Below, in pieces: positions 21,405-33,340 of a stretch of 64,000 nt of DNA. The notes under the pieces are model-generated. The model did not search any database. It was given only the letters and a program-made list of their open reading frames with translations, and was not told the DNA's origin. The DNA is from Populus alba (taxonomy: Eukaryota; Streptophyta; Magnoliopsida; Malpighiales; Salicaceae): NCBI RefSeq assembly GCF_005239225.2, contig NC_133301.1, positions 8,184,318-8,248,317 on the forward strand, read 5' to 3'. The translations under genes and the position numbers were made by a program. Numbering within the stretch: the stretch's first letter is position 1; each line of letters starts with the position of its first letter.

Positions 21405-23045
21405 ATATTGCTCTACTGATTTATGGCATAAACAGCTTGGACACTTGAGTGAGAAAGGCCTTGGCATCCTTGCCAAGAAGAACTACCTTCCATTGAAAGG
21501 TATGAACCTGAACATATGTACTCATTGTTTAGTTGGTAAACAACATAGAGTCGCATTTCAAAGATCACCTTCACATAGAAGATCACATGTTCTTGATTTA
21601 GTTCATACTGATGTTTACTCTATGATTGATAAGTCTCTTGGAGGTGCATTGTACTTTGTTAGTTTTATTGATGATCACTCCAGGAAAATTTGGGCCACTT
21701 GTTTGAAATCCAAAGATCAGGTGCTTGATGTCTTTAAGGATTTCCATGCCAGAGTTGAAAGAGAAACTGGTAGAAAGCTGAAATGTATTTGAGGTGACAA
21801 TGGTGGTGAATACAGAGGTCCTTTTGAGAAGTATTGCAGGGAACATGGTATCAAGTTGGAGAAGACAGTTCCTAAGACTCCACAATAGAATGGAGTGGCT
21901 GAGAGAATGAATAGAACCATTGTTGAAAGAATTAGATGTATGCTCTCTCATGCAAAGTTGTCTAAGTCCTTTTGGGGTGAGGCAATGAAGACTGCAGTTG
22001 CCATGATCAACCTTTCTCCATCGGTTCCTCTTGATTTTGATGTTCCAAATAGAGTTTGGAAAGGAAAGGATGTCTCTTATGCACACTTGAGAGTGTTTGG
22101 ATGCAGAGCATTCATACATGTTCCTAGAGATGAAAGGTCTAAGCTTGACAACAAGAAAAAACAATGTATTTTCTTGGGCTCTGAAGATGATGAGTTTGGC
22201 TATAGGTTGTGGGATCCAAAGGAGAAGAAAATTGTGAGAAGCAGAGATGTTATCTTCTTTGAAGATCAAACCATTGAAGACTTTGAACAAAAGGAGAAAA
22301 CAGAGTCTACTACTTTTATTCCATCTAATTCAAATCCAAGACCTACTCCACAATTACCTTTGATGCCTGCTAATCACGAGGGAGATTTGCAAAATGATGA
22401 TAATGGTGGTTTTCTTAATGAGCCATTAGTTGGTGATCTTGAATCAGCTAATGATGATATTGATGTTATTCCTGAACAAGTTATGCAGGAAGCTCCTGAT
22501 GAGCCACAATTGAGGAGGTCAACTAGACCTCGCCAACCTTCCACCAAATACTCTCCTTATGAGTATGTGCTGGTTACTGATGGGGGAGAGCCAGAATGCT
22601 TTGATGAAGCTATGTCACATGAGAAGAAAAGTGAGTGGTTGAAAGCAATGCAAGAAGAGATGAAATCCTTGCATGAAAATCATACTTTTGAGTTAGTGAA
22701 GCTTCCTAAAGGTAAGAGAGCACTCAAGAACAAATGGGTGTTCAGGTTGAAAATTGATGAACATTGCTCACAACCAAGGTACAAGGCAAGATTGGTTGTG
22801 AAAGGTTTCGGTCAGAAGAAGGGTATTGATTTTGAAGAAATCTTTTCACCAGTGGTCAAGATGTCTTCAATCCGAGTTGTGCTTGGTTTAGCTGCTAGTT
22901 TGAATCTTGAAGCTGAACAACTTGATGTGAAAACTGCCTTTCTCCATGGTGATTTAGATGAAGAGATCTACATGGAGCAACTTGAAGGGTTTGAAGCAAA
23001 AGGTAAAGAGCAGTTAGTTTGCAAGTTGAAAAAGAGCCTATATGG
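21405..23045 (+). pseudogene. Copia integrase and N-terminal reverse transcriptase (broken)
   Basis: Pre-integrase domain with LWHKQLGHLSEKG and CTHCLVGKQHR, integrase with DLVHTDVY, FIDDHSRKIW and GDNGGEY, then the RT start KNKWVFRLK, ARLVVKGF and AFLHGDL. Stops interrupt it at about 21790 (TGA where an Arg codon is usual) and 21886 (TAG where Gln is usual). The frame then runs to the nested solo LTR, which cuts the RT after KLKKSLYG; the text resumes as YGLKQAPRQWY at 27541. Confidence 0.9.
23041..23045. repeat. Target-site duplication TATGG (left)
   Basis: TATGG precedes the solo LTR and is repeated at 27540-27544 directly after it, inside the copia RT gene. Confidence 0.92.
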
Positions 23046-24855
23046 TGTCATAACCCAATTCTGGGTTATTCCCCAAAATTCACTTTTTTTAAAAAAAAAT
23101 AAAATAATAAAATAAAATAAAATAAAGGCTGGCAATGTGAAGAAAGCTAATAAAAAAAGACTGCAAAAATAGGCAAAAATCAAGCTGCAATTTTCAGAGG
23201 AATTTCAAGGCCTAATTGTACCCCATTATGCCCAAGAATAGAAAAATGCAAATTCGAAGGTCAAATTAAATGATTATTGGATGAATTTGCATAAAAAGTA
23301 AGTCCAATGACATAATGAAATTTTTAATGGGCCCATTTGATTTAATCATTGGCCAAATTAAATTTTAATTATGTTTAAGAATTAATTTAGGTCCAATTGA
23401 AGGTTTAATTAAGTGCAAGGACTTAATTATACTTTAAATGGGTCAAATTAATTTAGGGGCTTAATTGGTGAAAAATTAAGTTTGGGAGCCTAATTTGGAC
23501 TTAATTGAAAAGATTGAAATTTTAAGATCAAATTTAATTTTTACCAAGTGAATTGATTGAAAAAAATTGAGGGATCAATTTTGAGGTCCGAAAAATACTT
23601 TGCCTATAAATAGCAGCCTACAAAAATCAGTAAAGGGGGGTCATTTTGTCAGGGGGATAATTTTGGCACTTTCAAAAGAAAAAAACACAGAAAACCTAAC
23701 CCTAAAAAACCTCTTCCCTTGACACCAGCCGCCGCTCGCTGGTTTTTATTTTTTGGCTCCCTGAGCCGCTCCCCGGTTTGATTTCTCTGGCTCTCGAAAC
23801 TAGCTGGTCGCCCCCCTCTCTTTGGAGAAAACAGAGACCCCTCTCCCTTTGCCTTGCCAAAGACAAGCCGACGACTTCTCCAGCCTTCACAAAAAAGGAA
23901 AGCCACCGCCTGACCTTCCTTCTCCCTTGGTTAAAAAAAACTGGTCGCCGTTTCCCCCCTCCAAATTCAGTTTTCTTCTTCCTTCAGCCCTTCACCTGAC
24001 ACTATTCCCCGAAGCCATTTACAGCACCATCTCCTTCTTCTCAACCAAAAAACCAGAGGCTCAAGCCCCCTCGGTTTTCCCCATTGCTACAAACCAGCAG
24101 CAGATCCAGCCGAAGCCCCCTTTCTCAGCAGCGTCTTCTTCTCCTCTCAATAGCAGCGCCTCCACCCAAATCAACCCGCAGCTCCAGCGCCTCCCAGGTC
24201 TTCTCTCCTCAGCCGAAGCTTCCCTTTTCCTGTTGAAGATGACCGCTGCTTCCCTAGCTTGGACCCATGGGTTTCTTCTCCTCTCAACCATCGCCTCCTA
24301 GTTTCAGCGAACACAAACGACCACCGCCAGCCGAAGAGGAAAGAAGGGTCGGCGATTTACCCGATCTAGCCGGTGACCGACCCCACGAGTCGCCCGGCGA
24401 GTTACCCAACACTCCACAACAAATCTGCTACCCGGAGAAGAACGAGAGAGAAGCAGATCTAAACAAATCTAAGAAGGAGAGAGTCGACTGTGTTGTCTGT
24501 GTTGTTGCGTTTTTTTGTTGTTTTGCAGGTCACAGCCTCAACGCCGGTGAAGGAGAGAGGAAGCCGTGACTGAACCCTGCTTGCTCGACTTTTCCAGCAG
24601 TGGCGCGTGAATCCACACGCCGCCAGTGACGGTGGCACGTGGGAAGACGCGCTGCCACTGTTCCCAGCACGGTTCTGGTGGTGCAAAAGGGCTTTCCTGC
24701 AATTTTTGGAGTTTTAAGGACTATTTTGTAAATCTGATTGTAATTTTAATGTAATTTTTGTTTATTTGTTTTAAATTTGTATTTTGTGTAAATGTAAATG
24801 TAAATGTAAAAGAAAAGAAAAGGGAAAAAGAGAAACAAATAATAATAAAAAAAAA

Positions 24856-26975
24856 GGGTATTGAATGGTATTAGACAAGGAGATCCTTTATTCCCCTATC
24901 TTTTTATTGTTTGCATGGAATATTTCTCCAGGATGCTCCAAATTGCAGCTCTCTCTCCTGGTTTCCGTTTTCATCCGAAATGTGACACGTTGGGCATTTG
25001 TCATCTTGCATTTGCTGATGATGTTATCCTGCTTTCCCGGGGAGATCATCATTATGTATCCACCTTGTTTCAGCAATTGCATATCTTTGGGAGGACTTCG
25101 GGGCTGGAAATCAATGCATCCAAATCATCAATTTTCTTCGGAGGTGTTCCAGATAGTGTAAGGCAGCTTATTCTTTCAGACACGGGATTTGTTGAAGGGT
25201 CCTTTCCTTTCCGATATCTAGGCGTCCCCCTCAGTCCCCACAGACTTCTAGCCAGCCAGTATTCTCCTCTCATCCATACACTTGACTCTGCTATTCAAAG
25301 CTGGATGGGCAAGCATCTCAGTTATGCAGGAGGCTGGAGCTGCTCAAGTCTGTTTTATATGGCATTATTCAATTCTGGCTGAACATTTTCCCGGTTCCGG
25401 AAACTGTTGTTAAGCAACTCATTTGTCTTTGCCGCAATTTCTTGTGGTCTGGCTCCATCTCCAGGAGCAAATCTGCATTGGTTGCTTGGCGCACCGTTTG
25501 TCTTCCTAAAGATGAAGGTGGCTTGGGTTTCTTTGATCTCAGAGCTAGAAATAACAGTTTTCTAGCTAAACACATCTGGAATATTCATCTTAAGGCTGAT
25601 TCAATTTGGATTCAATGGATCCATCATTACTATATACGTTCCCAATCTTTTTGGGACACTGAAGCTCACCTGAATTCCTCTCCTTTGTGGAAATCAATTA
25701 TCAACTTTCGGGACAAGCTCGTTGAAACGGGAGGTGGCCAGTCCCAAGTTCTCTCCTTGATGGAAAACTGGTGCAGCTCTACTGGATCTTTCACAGCCAA
25801 TGCTTATGAATTCTTGCGGCTTAAAAGCAATCCTGTGTACTGGAGGCATATAGTTTGGGAGCCGTGGTCTATGCCAAGACATAGTTTTACTCTATGGCTG
25901 GCAGCATTGGGAAGACTTCAAACCAAAGACAGACTTCATTTCCTCCAAACGGATTTAACATGCGTTTTCTGCCAGGACGAAGAGGAGACACACAATCACC
26001 TCTTCTTCAGCTGCCCTTGGATATCCTCTCTTTGGCAAAAGATTAGGAATTGGCTGCACATAACAAGACGTATGTCTTCTTTAAGTAGTGCCATTCGGGG
26101 GCTGAGTCGAGTTGGAAATAATGCTCATGGCAGAATGAGGCGGGCATCACTTGGTATTCTTGTTTACATTATCTGGGAGGAGAGGAACAAACGAGTATTT
26201 GATTGCAAAAGCATTTCTCTCCCTTCTCTATTCCGCAAGTTTCAGACACTGTTCTTCTTGGTGTTCCATTTCCATGAACAGGATCACTCATCTCTCCATG
26301 TTGGCTTGTAACCTGTTGTGTGAGATTGTTGTCGTGCATGGAGGGGTCTCCCCTGTCGTGCTGCTGCTTGTGGAACTGACTTTGGTTGATCCTCTTTAGG
26401 ATTGTTGGGGGCTTCGTCCGGGGGCAGCTGGAATCTCTGCATGGTCTCGCAATGTTTAGCTTGTCTCCTGATTGGTTGGTGCTTAGCTTTAGGCCCTTTT
26501 CCACATGGGCCTTTATTCAAGTGGCAGGTTTACTCATTGGTTCTGCTTTTGGCTGGATTCTCTGCATGGCTTGTATAACTTATTCTTGTGCTGAGCGGCT
26601 TGGCTGTTCTTGGCGTATGCTTGCTGGTTCTTTACTCCAGGTTTCTTAGCCGTTGGTGACTCATCAGCTTCCGACTTGTTCTACTGGATTGCTGTTTTAT
26701 TTCGTGGAAGCTCAGCTTCTGTTCTGGTCTTTCAGCTCTGCTTGATTTGTCTCTCTTTTGGTTTGGTTGGGAACATTGTATTCTTGAGTTCCTCTCTTAG
26801 GCCTTAGTCTGCTGATTTATTTTTCCAATGGTTTGTTGTTTTGCTCTATGAGGGAGTCTGTTCCCTTTTATGATGCCTTTTTTGTTCTGCTGGTTTACAG
26901 CTTGTATCGCAAGCTTGGCTTGCTCTTTTTTTATCTATATTATTTCTTACATTTGATCAAAAAAAAAAAAAAAAA
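24856..26975 (+). mobile_element. 5'-truncated L1-type LINE
   Basis: Begins inside ORF2 and ends in a poly(A) tract at 26958-26974, preceded by ttacatttgatc. The 3' untranslated region (about 26312-26957) resembles that of the minus-strand L1 at 55930-58143, ending in near-identical text before the A-tail. It is truncated at its 5' end, as is usual for target-primed reverse transcription. A clear target duplication could not be fixed because both flanks are A-rich. Confidence 0.85.
24859..26311 (+). pseudogene. L1 ORF2 C-terminal half: reverse transcriptase and zf-RVT domain (broken)
   Basis: The translation opens at the RT motif GIRQGDPL, then LAFADDVILL (the catalytic FADD box), INASKSSIFF and YLGVPL. 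One lost base near 25330 shifts the frame; the second frame carries VAWRTVCLPKDEGGLG, LWLAALGRLQTKDRL and a zinc-binding C-x2-C...H...C pattern (CVFCQDEEETHNHLFFSC), the zf-RVT domain of plant LINEs. Stop at 26309-26311. The endonuclease and the start of the RT are absent. Confidence 0.9.
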
Positions 26976-27540
26976 GAGGGTGTGTGTGTTTGTTTTTTTG
27001 TTATACATGGAATTGAATAAAAAAATGTATTTAATATTTTAATGCACAAATATCTAATGATAGATAAAATCATGTTGTATTTTTCATGAAAATGTAAGAT
27101 CATGTTTCAACATATATTCTGGGAATTAATAACTGATTTATCAAAGCCTTGGATGTGGGCTAAAATATTATTTTTAAAATTACATCAAGCCCATGAAGCT
27201 TGAAAGTGAATGTGTGGTGCGTATTTTATTTGCGAATGTTTTTCTAGGATAAAATTGCAAGAATAAAGAAGGATTTAATATTTTGATTGGATCACGGTGT
27301 AGAAAGTACAAACTTGTACAGAAGTTGTCTTTCTAAAATCCGATGAAAAGATAAAATTTTTGAAACTTCTTTAACACATCAAGTCCACGGAGCAGCTTAC
27401 CTCAGGTAGGGTGCGTTAGGGCTGCTAATACCTTCCACAATCAGTCCCTTACCCGCGAATCTCTGACCATGACCAGTAAATCAGGGTTTCCTAGTAACCT
27501 CGCCAGCCGATGTCGTGCGGGAGTTTCCGACGTGCGACAT

Positions 27541-28280
27541 ATGGTTTAAAGCAAGCTCCAAGACAATGGTACAAGAAGTTTGATTCTTTCATGGTGGATC
27601 ATGGTTATGACAGGACCACTTCTGATCATTGTGTATTTATGAAAAGGTTTCCTGATGGAAACTTTATTATTCTCCTATTATATGTGGATGATATGTAGAT
27701 TGTTGGCCATGATGCTAAGAAGATTCAGATGTTAAAGGAAGAGTTAAGCAAGTCTTTTGCAATGAAAGACTTAGGACCGGCAAAACAGATTCTTGGCATG
27801 AAGATCACACGTGACAGGAAGAAGGAGAAACTTTGGCTATCTCAGGAGAGATATCTTCAAAAGGTACTTGAGAGATTCAACATGAGCAACTCCAAACCGG
27901 TTTGTTCTCCACTTGCAAGCCACTTTAAACTAAGTTCTAAGCAGTGTCCTTCAAGTGATGCAGAAAGAGATGAGATGAAAAAGGTTCCTTATGCATCCGC
28001 AGTTGGTAGCTTGATGTATGCCATGGTTTGCACAAGGTCGGATATAGCTCATGCAGTTGGTGTGGTTAGTCGGTTCCTCTTCGATCCTGGTAAAGAACAT
28101 TGGTCAGTAGTGAAATGGATACTCAGGTATCTCAAAGGTACTTCTAGTTTCAGCCTATGTTTTGGTAATAATAAACTTGTGTTGGATGGATACACAGATG
28201 CAGATATGGCTGGTGATGTTGATTCTAGAAAGTCCATATCAGGATACTTGATGAAGTTTGCAAGGGGAGCAGTCTCATGA
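27541..28280 (+). pseudogene. Copia reverse transcriptase, C-terminal part (broken)
   Basis: Resumes the copia RT with YGLKQAPRQWYKKFD, then LLLYVDDM, the catalytic YVDD box. An in-frame TAG follows at 27696-27698. It then continues LSKSFAMKDLGPAKQILGM, YASAVGSLMYAM and GYTDADMAGD, ending at a TGA (28278-28280) where a Trp is usual. Confidence 0.92.
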
Positions 28281-28289
28281 CAATCAAGG

Positions 28290-28667
28290 TTGCAAAAATG
28301 TGTTGCATTATCCACTACAGAAGCTAAATATATTGCTCTTACTGAAGGGGGCAAAGAGTTGTTATGGATGAAGAAGTTCTTACATGAACTTGGCCTAGTT
28401 CAAGAGAACTTTGTGTTGCACTGTGATAGTCAAAGTGCAATCCATCTCAGTAAGCATCCAACTTTTCACTCTCGATCAAAGCACATTGAGGTTAAATATC
28501 AATGGATTCGAGATGCTATGGAGATGAAGTCATTTGTTGTTGAGAAGATCCATACCGATGACAACGTGTCAGATATGATGACCAAACCTCTACCGAGAGA
28601 GAAGTTTGAGTTTTGCAAAAAGGAAGCAGGCTTGTCAGAGCCTCCTACATTGAAGCTTACATGTTGA
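28290..28667 (+). pseudogene. Copia RNase H
   Basis: Same frame as the preceding part after the stop: ALSTTEAKYIALTEGGKELLW, LHCDSQSAIHLSKHP and the end MTKPLPREKFEF. This is the usual end of a copia polyprotein. The domain itself is whole. Confidence 0.92.
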
Positions 28668-28700
28668 TCGCTAGTATGGCGAATTCCTCACATGGTGCGT

Positions 28701-28710
28701 GAGGGGGAGA
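28701..28710 (+). other. Copia polypurine tract
   Basis: GAGGGGGAGA, two bases before the TG of the 3' LTR. Confidence 0.85.
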
Positions 28711-28712
28711 TT

Positions 28713-29405
28713 TGTTATGTGTGCTCCTGCACCATGTGATGGTGGGACCACCACATTACATGGTGGGACCACCACATTAATTGGCAAGAGACTTGGCTGT
28801 CTCTTTAGTTGAAAAACACAAAATGTTCACTGTAGATGGCAATAGATGAAACATAAGATAGAAGAGAAAACCGAGAGAAAAAGAGAAGAAGAGGCAACAT
28901 AGCAGCCTGTGCTCTTCCTTCAATTCCCAGCTCGTTCACCGTTGGATCGGGCTAAAATTTTGACAGAAGCTTCTAGACACATTGATCTTCATTCTGGACG
29001 GTTGGATCAAAGATTGGTAGTGTGGAAGCTAGCCGTTGTGACAGAAAACGGGGCTGTCAATATTGTGAGTTTTTCTCCAATAATTCTCTTTAATCTTGTT
29101 GTAATCCGAGAATATGTTATTCTTGATGATATATATATATATGTTGTATCCCTTAGTTGAATCTGAGGAAGAACAATTGTGAACCATTATTTGTTAATAG
29201 TAGAATTTTTAGGTGGACTACGGTCCCATGGTTTTTCCCGCATCGGGTTTTCCACGTAAAAATCTTGGTGTTGATTTGTGTGATTATTTGCATTATATTT
29301 GGTCATTGTTTGATTCTGTTTTTACTGCACAAAGAGGGAAATAATTGGGACTTGTGAATTATATTACGCTAAATTGGTGTTCGGTTGTTCCTAGTTTTCC
29401 CAACA
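28713..29405 (+). repeat. 3' LTR of copia element
   Basis: 693 bp, TGTTATGTG...CCCAACA. Contains a doubled tggtgggaccaccacatta piece at about 28741-28790. Its last 395 bp match the truncated 5' LTR. Confidence 0.9.
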
Positions 29406-31270
29406 ATATTACACCATAGAGTTAATGTAATATTTGTTTCCTAAATAAAGCCATGTATAGGCTATATAGAAGCGTCGGCTGTTGACCTAAAAGGGAGAAA
29501 AACATAAAAAGAGAGACAAAAAATGCAAGAGAGGTAGACAGTTAGGAGAGAAAAAAAAAACGCATAGAATAGAGGGAGTTTCTTCGTTCATCCTTGCGTT
29601 GTTGTGAGATCAGGAACGCAGGCAGCAGAAGAGAAAGAAGAGAAAAGAAAAGACGAAAAAAAGAGAGGAGAAACAAGGAAGAAGCAAGGACTGACTTTCT
29701 GCAAATAAAATCTGTAGAACAGAGGAGAAGAAGGTGCAAAAAACCAGAAGAATGAGAGGAGACCGAAACAGAGAAAGAAAGGAGAAAGGAGTCTATCTTT
29801 GGATACCAGAGGCGAGAAAGCAGAAGCTCTGTCCATCAGCTCGTAAGTCATCTTTGGCATTCAGAACAAGCAGGGAGTTGCAGACAGTGGAGGACTGAAA
29901 GAGCCGCGGTCGCCAGCGGACCAGGTAAGCCGTGTCTCTCCTCTCCCAGTTTTTTTGCATTTTTGCATGTTAAGACACTAGCATTCTTAGTTTGCATTTG
30001 TTACTGTTCAAGTGAAATTTAATTCACTTGAGCAGTAACCAGGGAAGGCAAATTCACTTGAACGTCTATTATTATTATTATTCCCAGCTTTTGCATGCAT
30101 TCTTAGTTGCATTTGTTACTGTTCAAGTGAAATTTAATTCACTTGAATAGTAACTAGGGAAGGCAAAATCATTTGAACGTGTATTTTTTTCTCTTTTTTT
30201 TGTGTTTTTTTTATATAAAAAAATATCAATCTCGCATTAGAATATCCGGTTTTCGATGCAATGTGACAAATATATATATAAAAGAAATGTTTTCTTGTGT
30301 GTTGCATATGGCCAATACCCTAACATGTTTTGAATGTTCTTTTTTTCTAAAAAAAATAATGGAAGTTTCAAAAATATGTTTTAGCATGGATTTCTTAAAT
30401 ACAATAAAAATTATTTTCTTGCATTTCTGGATTTTACAACATATTTGTAAAATTCCCAAGGTATTGGCCAATATTTCAAAAAATACAAAAATCTTATTTT
30501 TGGGGGGAGTTCATCTATTATTCACCGTTAATGTTTGGATAAATAAACCCAAAGGGATGAATATCCAAAACATTATTGGGAATAACTTGTTATTATTCAT
30601 CGTTAATGTTTAGATAAAGAAATCCCAGATGGATGAATATCCAAAATATTATTGGGAATAACTTGTTATTATTCACTGTTAATGTTTGGATAAAGAAACC
30701 CCAAGTGGTTAATATCCAAAATATTTTTCTAGGAATAATAAGTCATCACACATTCTTAAAAGAAGCATCGATTATAATTGAGGACATTTCAATTTTTGAC
30801 TCCACGGTTTATGAGCCGTAAAAGTATGAAATACTAAGGCAAGAAAAGGCCTTTAAAGCGCTATGAATTTTCTTATATTTCTAAATTTATGTCCTTCCTC
30901 CTTGCGATTTACGAGTCACAAACTCTTGAAATACTAAGGGAAAAATGAGCTTTCGAAGCACATGGAATCTCCTTGGATTTTTATCCTAATAAATTTAGTT
31001 TGAATCAAACCTAGGAAAACTGATGGGATTAGAAAATACTAACACCATAATAATTATAAAGCAAACCAAACACCAAGCAGCTTACCTTAGGTAGGGTGTA
31101 CTAGGGGTGCTAATACCTTCCCTTTACGCAACCAGTCACTTACCTTAGAATCTCTGAAAGACCAGTTAGGGTTTCTAGTGATCAAAATACTAGGTGACAA
31201 CTCCTTTAACAAAAAAAAAGACCCTGAAATCGATCGATAGTCACCGCGCTCCGCCGCGAGGGTGCGACAC
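29406..31270 (+). repeat. Tat-type LTR fragment, plus orientation
   Basis: The right part (about 30360-31270) is the reverse complement, diverged, of 34690-35700: the text taatgtttggataaagaaa, the aatactaaggcaag piece, cagcttaccttaggtagggtg, and the LTR end gtgcgaca. The left end is cut at the copia LTR. After the CA end the sequence runs directly into minus-strand Tat pol, not into a plus-strand primer site. Frames of up to 146 aa are AT-rich artefacts. Confidence 0.75.
29985..30180. repeat. Tandem duplication of a palindrome-bearing unit (about 110 bp)
   Basis: The unit attcttag-tt(t)gcatttgttactgttcaag... occurs twice. Each copy holds an inverted repeat: arms gttactgttcaagtgaa at 30000-30016 and ttcacttgagcagtaac at 30023-30039, and again at 30115-30131 and 30138-30154, separated by atttaa. 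Each copy could fold into a 17-bp hairpin. Role unknown. Confidence 0.8.
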
Positions 31271-33340
31271 CCCACATGGAGATGTCAAGTTAAATAGAGG
31301 AATTGGAGGGGCGTTGATTTTATTACTATACACCTGGCACTTATGGCATTTTTAGACATAGTCGATGCAGTCCTTTTCTAATGTCATCCAAAAAGTAACA
31401 TGCGTTTTGTATCTTTCTAGCCATCATATGTTCACTAGCATGGGTTGAGCGAATCCCTTTATAAACTTCTCATAATGTGTCTTTGGCCTCATCTTTATCC
31501 AAACATCTCAACAACATCTCATCGAATGCTTTCTTATACAAAATCTCCCTATCAAGACAAAAACTTGTTGTCAATCTTCTCAAGGTCTTCTTGTCGATTT
31601 TGGATGCCCCAATGGGATATGCCTAGTTTTGGATGAAATTCTTGATATCATAGTACCAAGATTTTCCATCTACTTCTCTTTCAACTGAGCAACAATGAGC
31701 TGAGTTATTTCTGATATCAATGTGTATCGGCTGTACCTTATGCCTAAAGTCTATTCTAGCCATAGAAGCTAGTGTGACCAAAGCGTCAGCAAAATGGTTT
31801 CCTTCCCTTCCTAGATGGGTGAACTTTATTTCCTCAAATTCTCTAGCCAATTTAGACAGGTATTCTTGGTAAGGTCTCAACTTCTCGTCCTTGGTTTGCC
31901 ATTTTTCTTTCACTTGGCAAATAAATCAAAATCGAGTCTCCATACATATCTATCTTTCTAATATTCAGCTCCAATGCCACCTCTAAAATGAGAATGCAAG
32001 CTTCATACTCCTATGTTGTTATTGCGCCCAAACTGCAACTTAACTAAAACCAAATACTGCTTTTTATTAGGAGATATTATCATTGCACCAGCTCTGTTAC
32101 CACATACGTTTACAGCACCATCAAAGTACATAGTCCCACCAATCTAATTTCCCTTCCTCAACTGAAAGCACATCTTCATCAGGAAAGTCAAATTTTAAGG
32201 CTCATAATCTTCCATAGCATGGTCAGCCAAGTGATCGACAATAACACTCCCTTTCACAGCTTTCCTTGTCATATATACTATGTCATACTTAGCCAGTAGA
32301 ACTTGCCATCTTGCAATTTAGCTTGACAGATAGGGCTTTCCGCAGATGTATCTTAATGAGTCTAATTTTGAAATCAACCATGTAGTATGATACAACATCT
32401 ATTGACGCAATCTCTTCGTAGCCCATGTTAACGCGCAACATAGTTTTCTCAATCATAGTATACCTAGACTCACATTCCATGAACTTCTTGCTTAGATAAT
32501 AAATGGTCTTTTCCTTCCTTCCGGTTTCGTCATGTTGTCTAAGCACACATCCCATTGTTGTTTCAGGTACTTTGCAGGGTTAAGCCTCAACTTATATTTC
32601 TTTAGTCTTTTAAATAATTTGGACATGATTCTTTCCCTCTCTACATTTATCAATCATGTCATCCACGTATATTTCAATCTTTTTATGCATCATGTTGTGA
32701 AATAGAGTCACCATGGTCCTTTGGTAGGTGGCCTCGACATTCTTCAACCCAAATGGCATGACCTTGTAACAAAATATTCCCCATGGTGTTACAAATATTG
32801 TCTTCTCCTTATCCTATTGCACCATTTTCATCTGATTATAGCCTGAAAATCCATCCATAAAGGAATGTGTGGATTGACCAATACATCTATGCGTGGTAAA
32901 GGGAAATTGTCTTTAGAGCTAGCCTGATTTAAGTCCCTAGAGTCCATGCAAACCCTGATTTTATCTTTCTTTTTGGGTACTACCACTATGTTGGACACCC
33001 ATTATGGATACTTGACTATTTTTAGAAAATCAACGTTCCACTGCTTTTCAATTCCTGCCTTTACTTTGATTAAGACATTCGGATTGGTCCTTCTCAACCT
33101 TTGCTTAACCAATTTTCATCATTCTATTAGTGGTACCTTATACAAACCAAGCATATCTTTGTAGGACTAGGCAAAAACATCTACATAATCTCGGAGTATT
33201 GCAATCAACTATTCTTTTTTTTTCAGAGGCGATCAAAGTCCCTATCCTCAACTCTCTCTTAATTTCTTCATTGCCCATATTTATGGTTTCAAGTTCCTCT
33301 TTAGCGGGTTTCCAAGCTTGTTCATATTGTTCTTATTAAT
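31271..33340 (-). pseudogene. Tat/Ogre-lineage gypsy pol remains (RT, RNase H, second RNase H, integrase finger)
   Basis: Read on the minus strand: the RT side with KKKDKIRVCMDSRDLNQAS (about 32895-32975), the catalytic IYVDDMI (about 32655-32675), then RNase H with MGCVLRQHDETGRKEKTIYYLSKKF (to 32289) and a second RNase H with FEEIKFTHLGREGNHFADALVTLAS (31623-31913), then an integrase finger piece (MARKI...) down to about 31300. A second, archaeal-type RNase H after the first is the hallmark of Tat/Ogre elements. Many stops and frameshifts; the integrase core is missing, cut off at the inverted LTR. Confidence 0.85.

Larger units (their letters stand above)
23046..27539 (+). mobile_element. 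Solo LTR of a Tat-type gypsy element, itself split by an L1
   Basis: Starts TGTCATAACCC and ends GTGCGACA, with the TATGG duplication. There is no internal gypsy coding region, so it is a solo LTR left by LTR-LTR recombination. Its last about 560 bp (cagcttacctcaggtagggtgc, then cagtcccttacccg) match the ends of 29406-31270, 34682-36972 (reverse) and 60322-62065. Without the L1 insert it is about 2.37 kb. GC-rich frames at 23649-24686 belong to the LTR leader and show no known domain. Confidence 0.85.
20285..29405 (+). mobile_element. Degenerate Ty1/copia retrotransposon, interrupted by nested insertions
   Basis: Order: truncated 5' LTR (20285-20676), tRNA-iMet primer site, gag, integrase, reverse transcriptase, RNase H, polypurine tract, 3' LTR (28713-29405). 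This gag-integrase-RT-RNase H order defines copia; the sequence is of the general Tork/TNT1 style. The 5' LTR lacks about its first 300 bp, replaced by unrelated sequence, so no target duplication can be read. The LTR parts that align differ at about 16 of 392 sites, making this much older than the gypsy element. The zinc knuckle and protease are deleted, several stops are present, and the reverse transcriptase is split at 23046 by a solo LTR. Confidence 0.92.

Noticed and set aside
23649..24686. Several overlapping frames on both strands up to 159 aa
   Set aside because: They lie in the GC-richer leader of a Tat solo LTR, overlap each other on both strands and show no known domain.
26151..27042. 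Frames after the L1 ORF2 stop
   Set aside because: They lie in the L1 3' untranslated region and poly(A) tail.
30173..30821. Frames of 146 and 62 aa
   Set aside because: AT-rich LTR sequence with internal short repeats; the reverse-complement LTR copy does not keep the frames.
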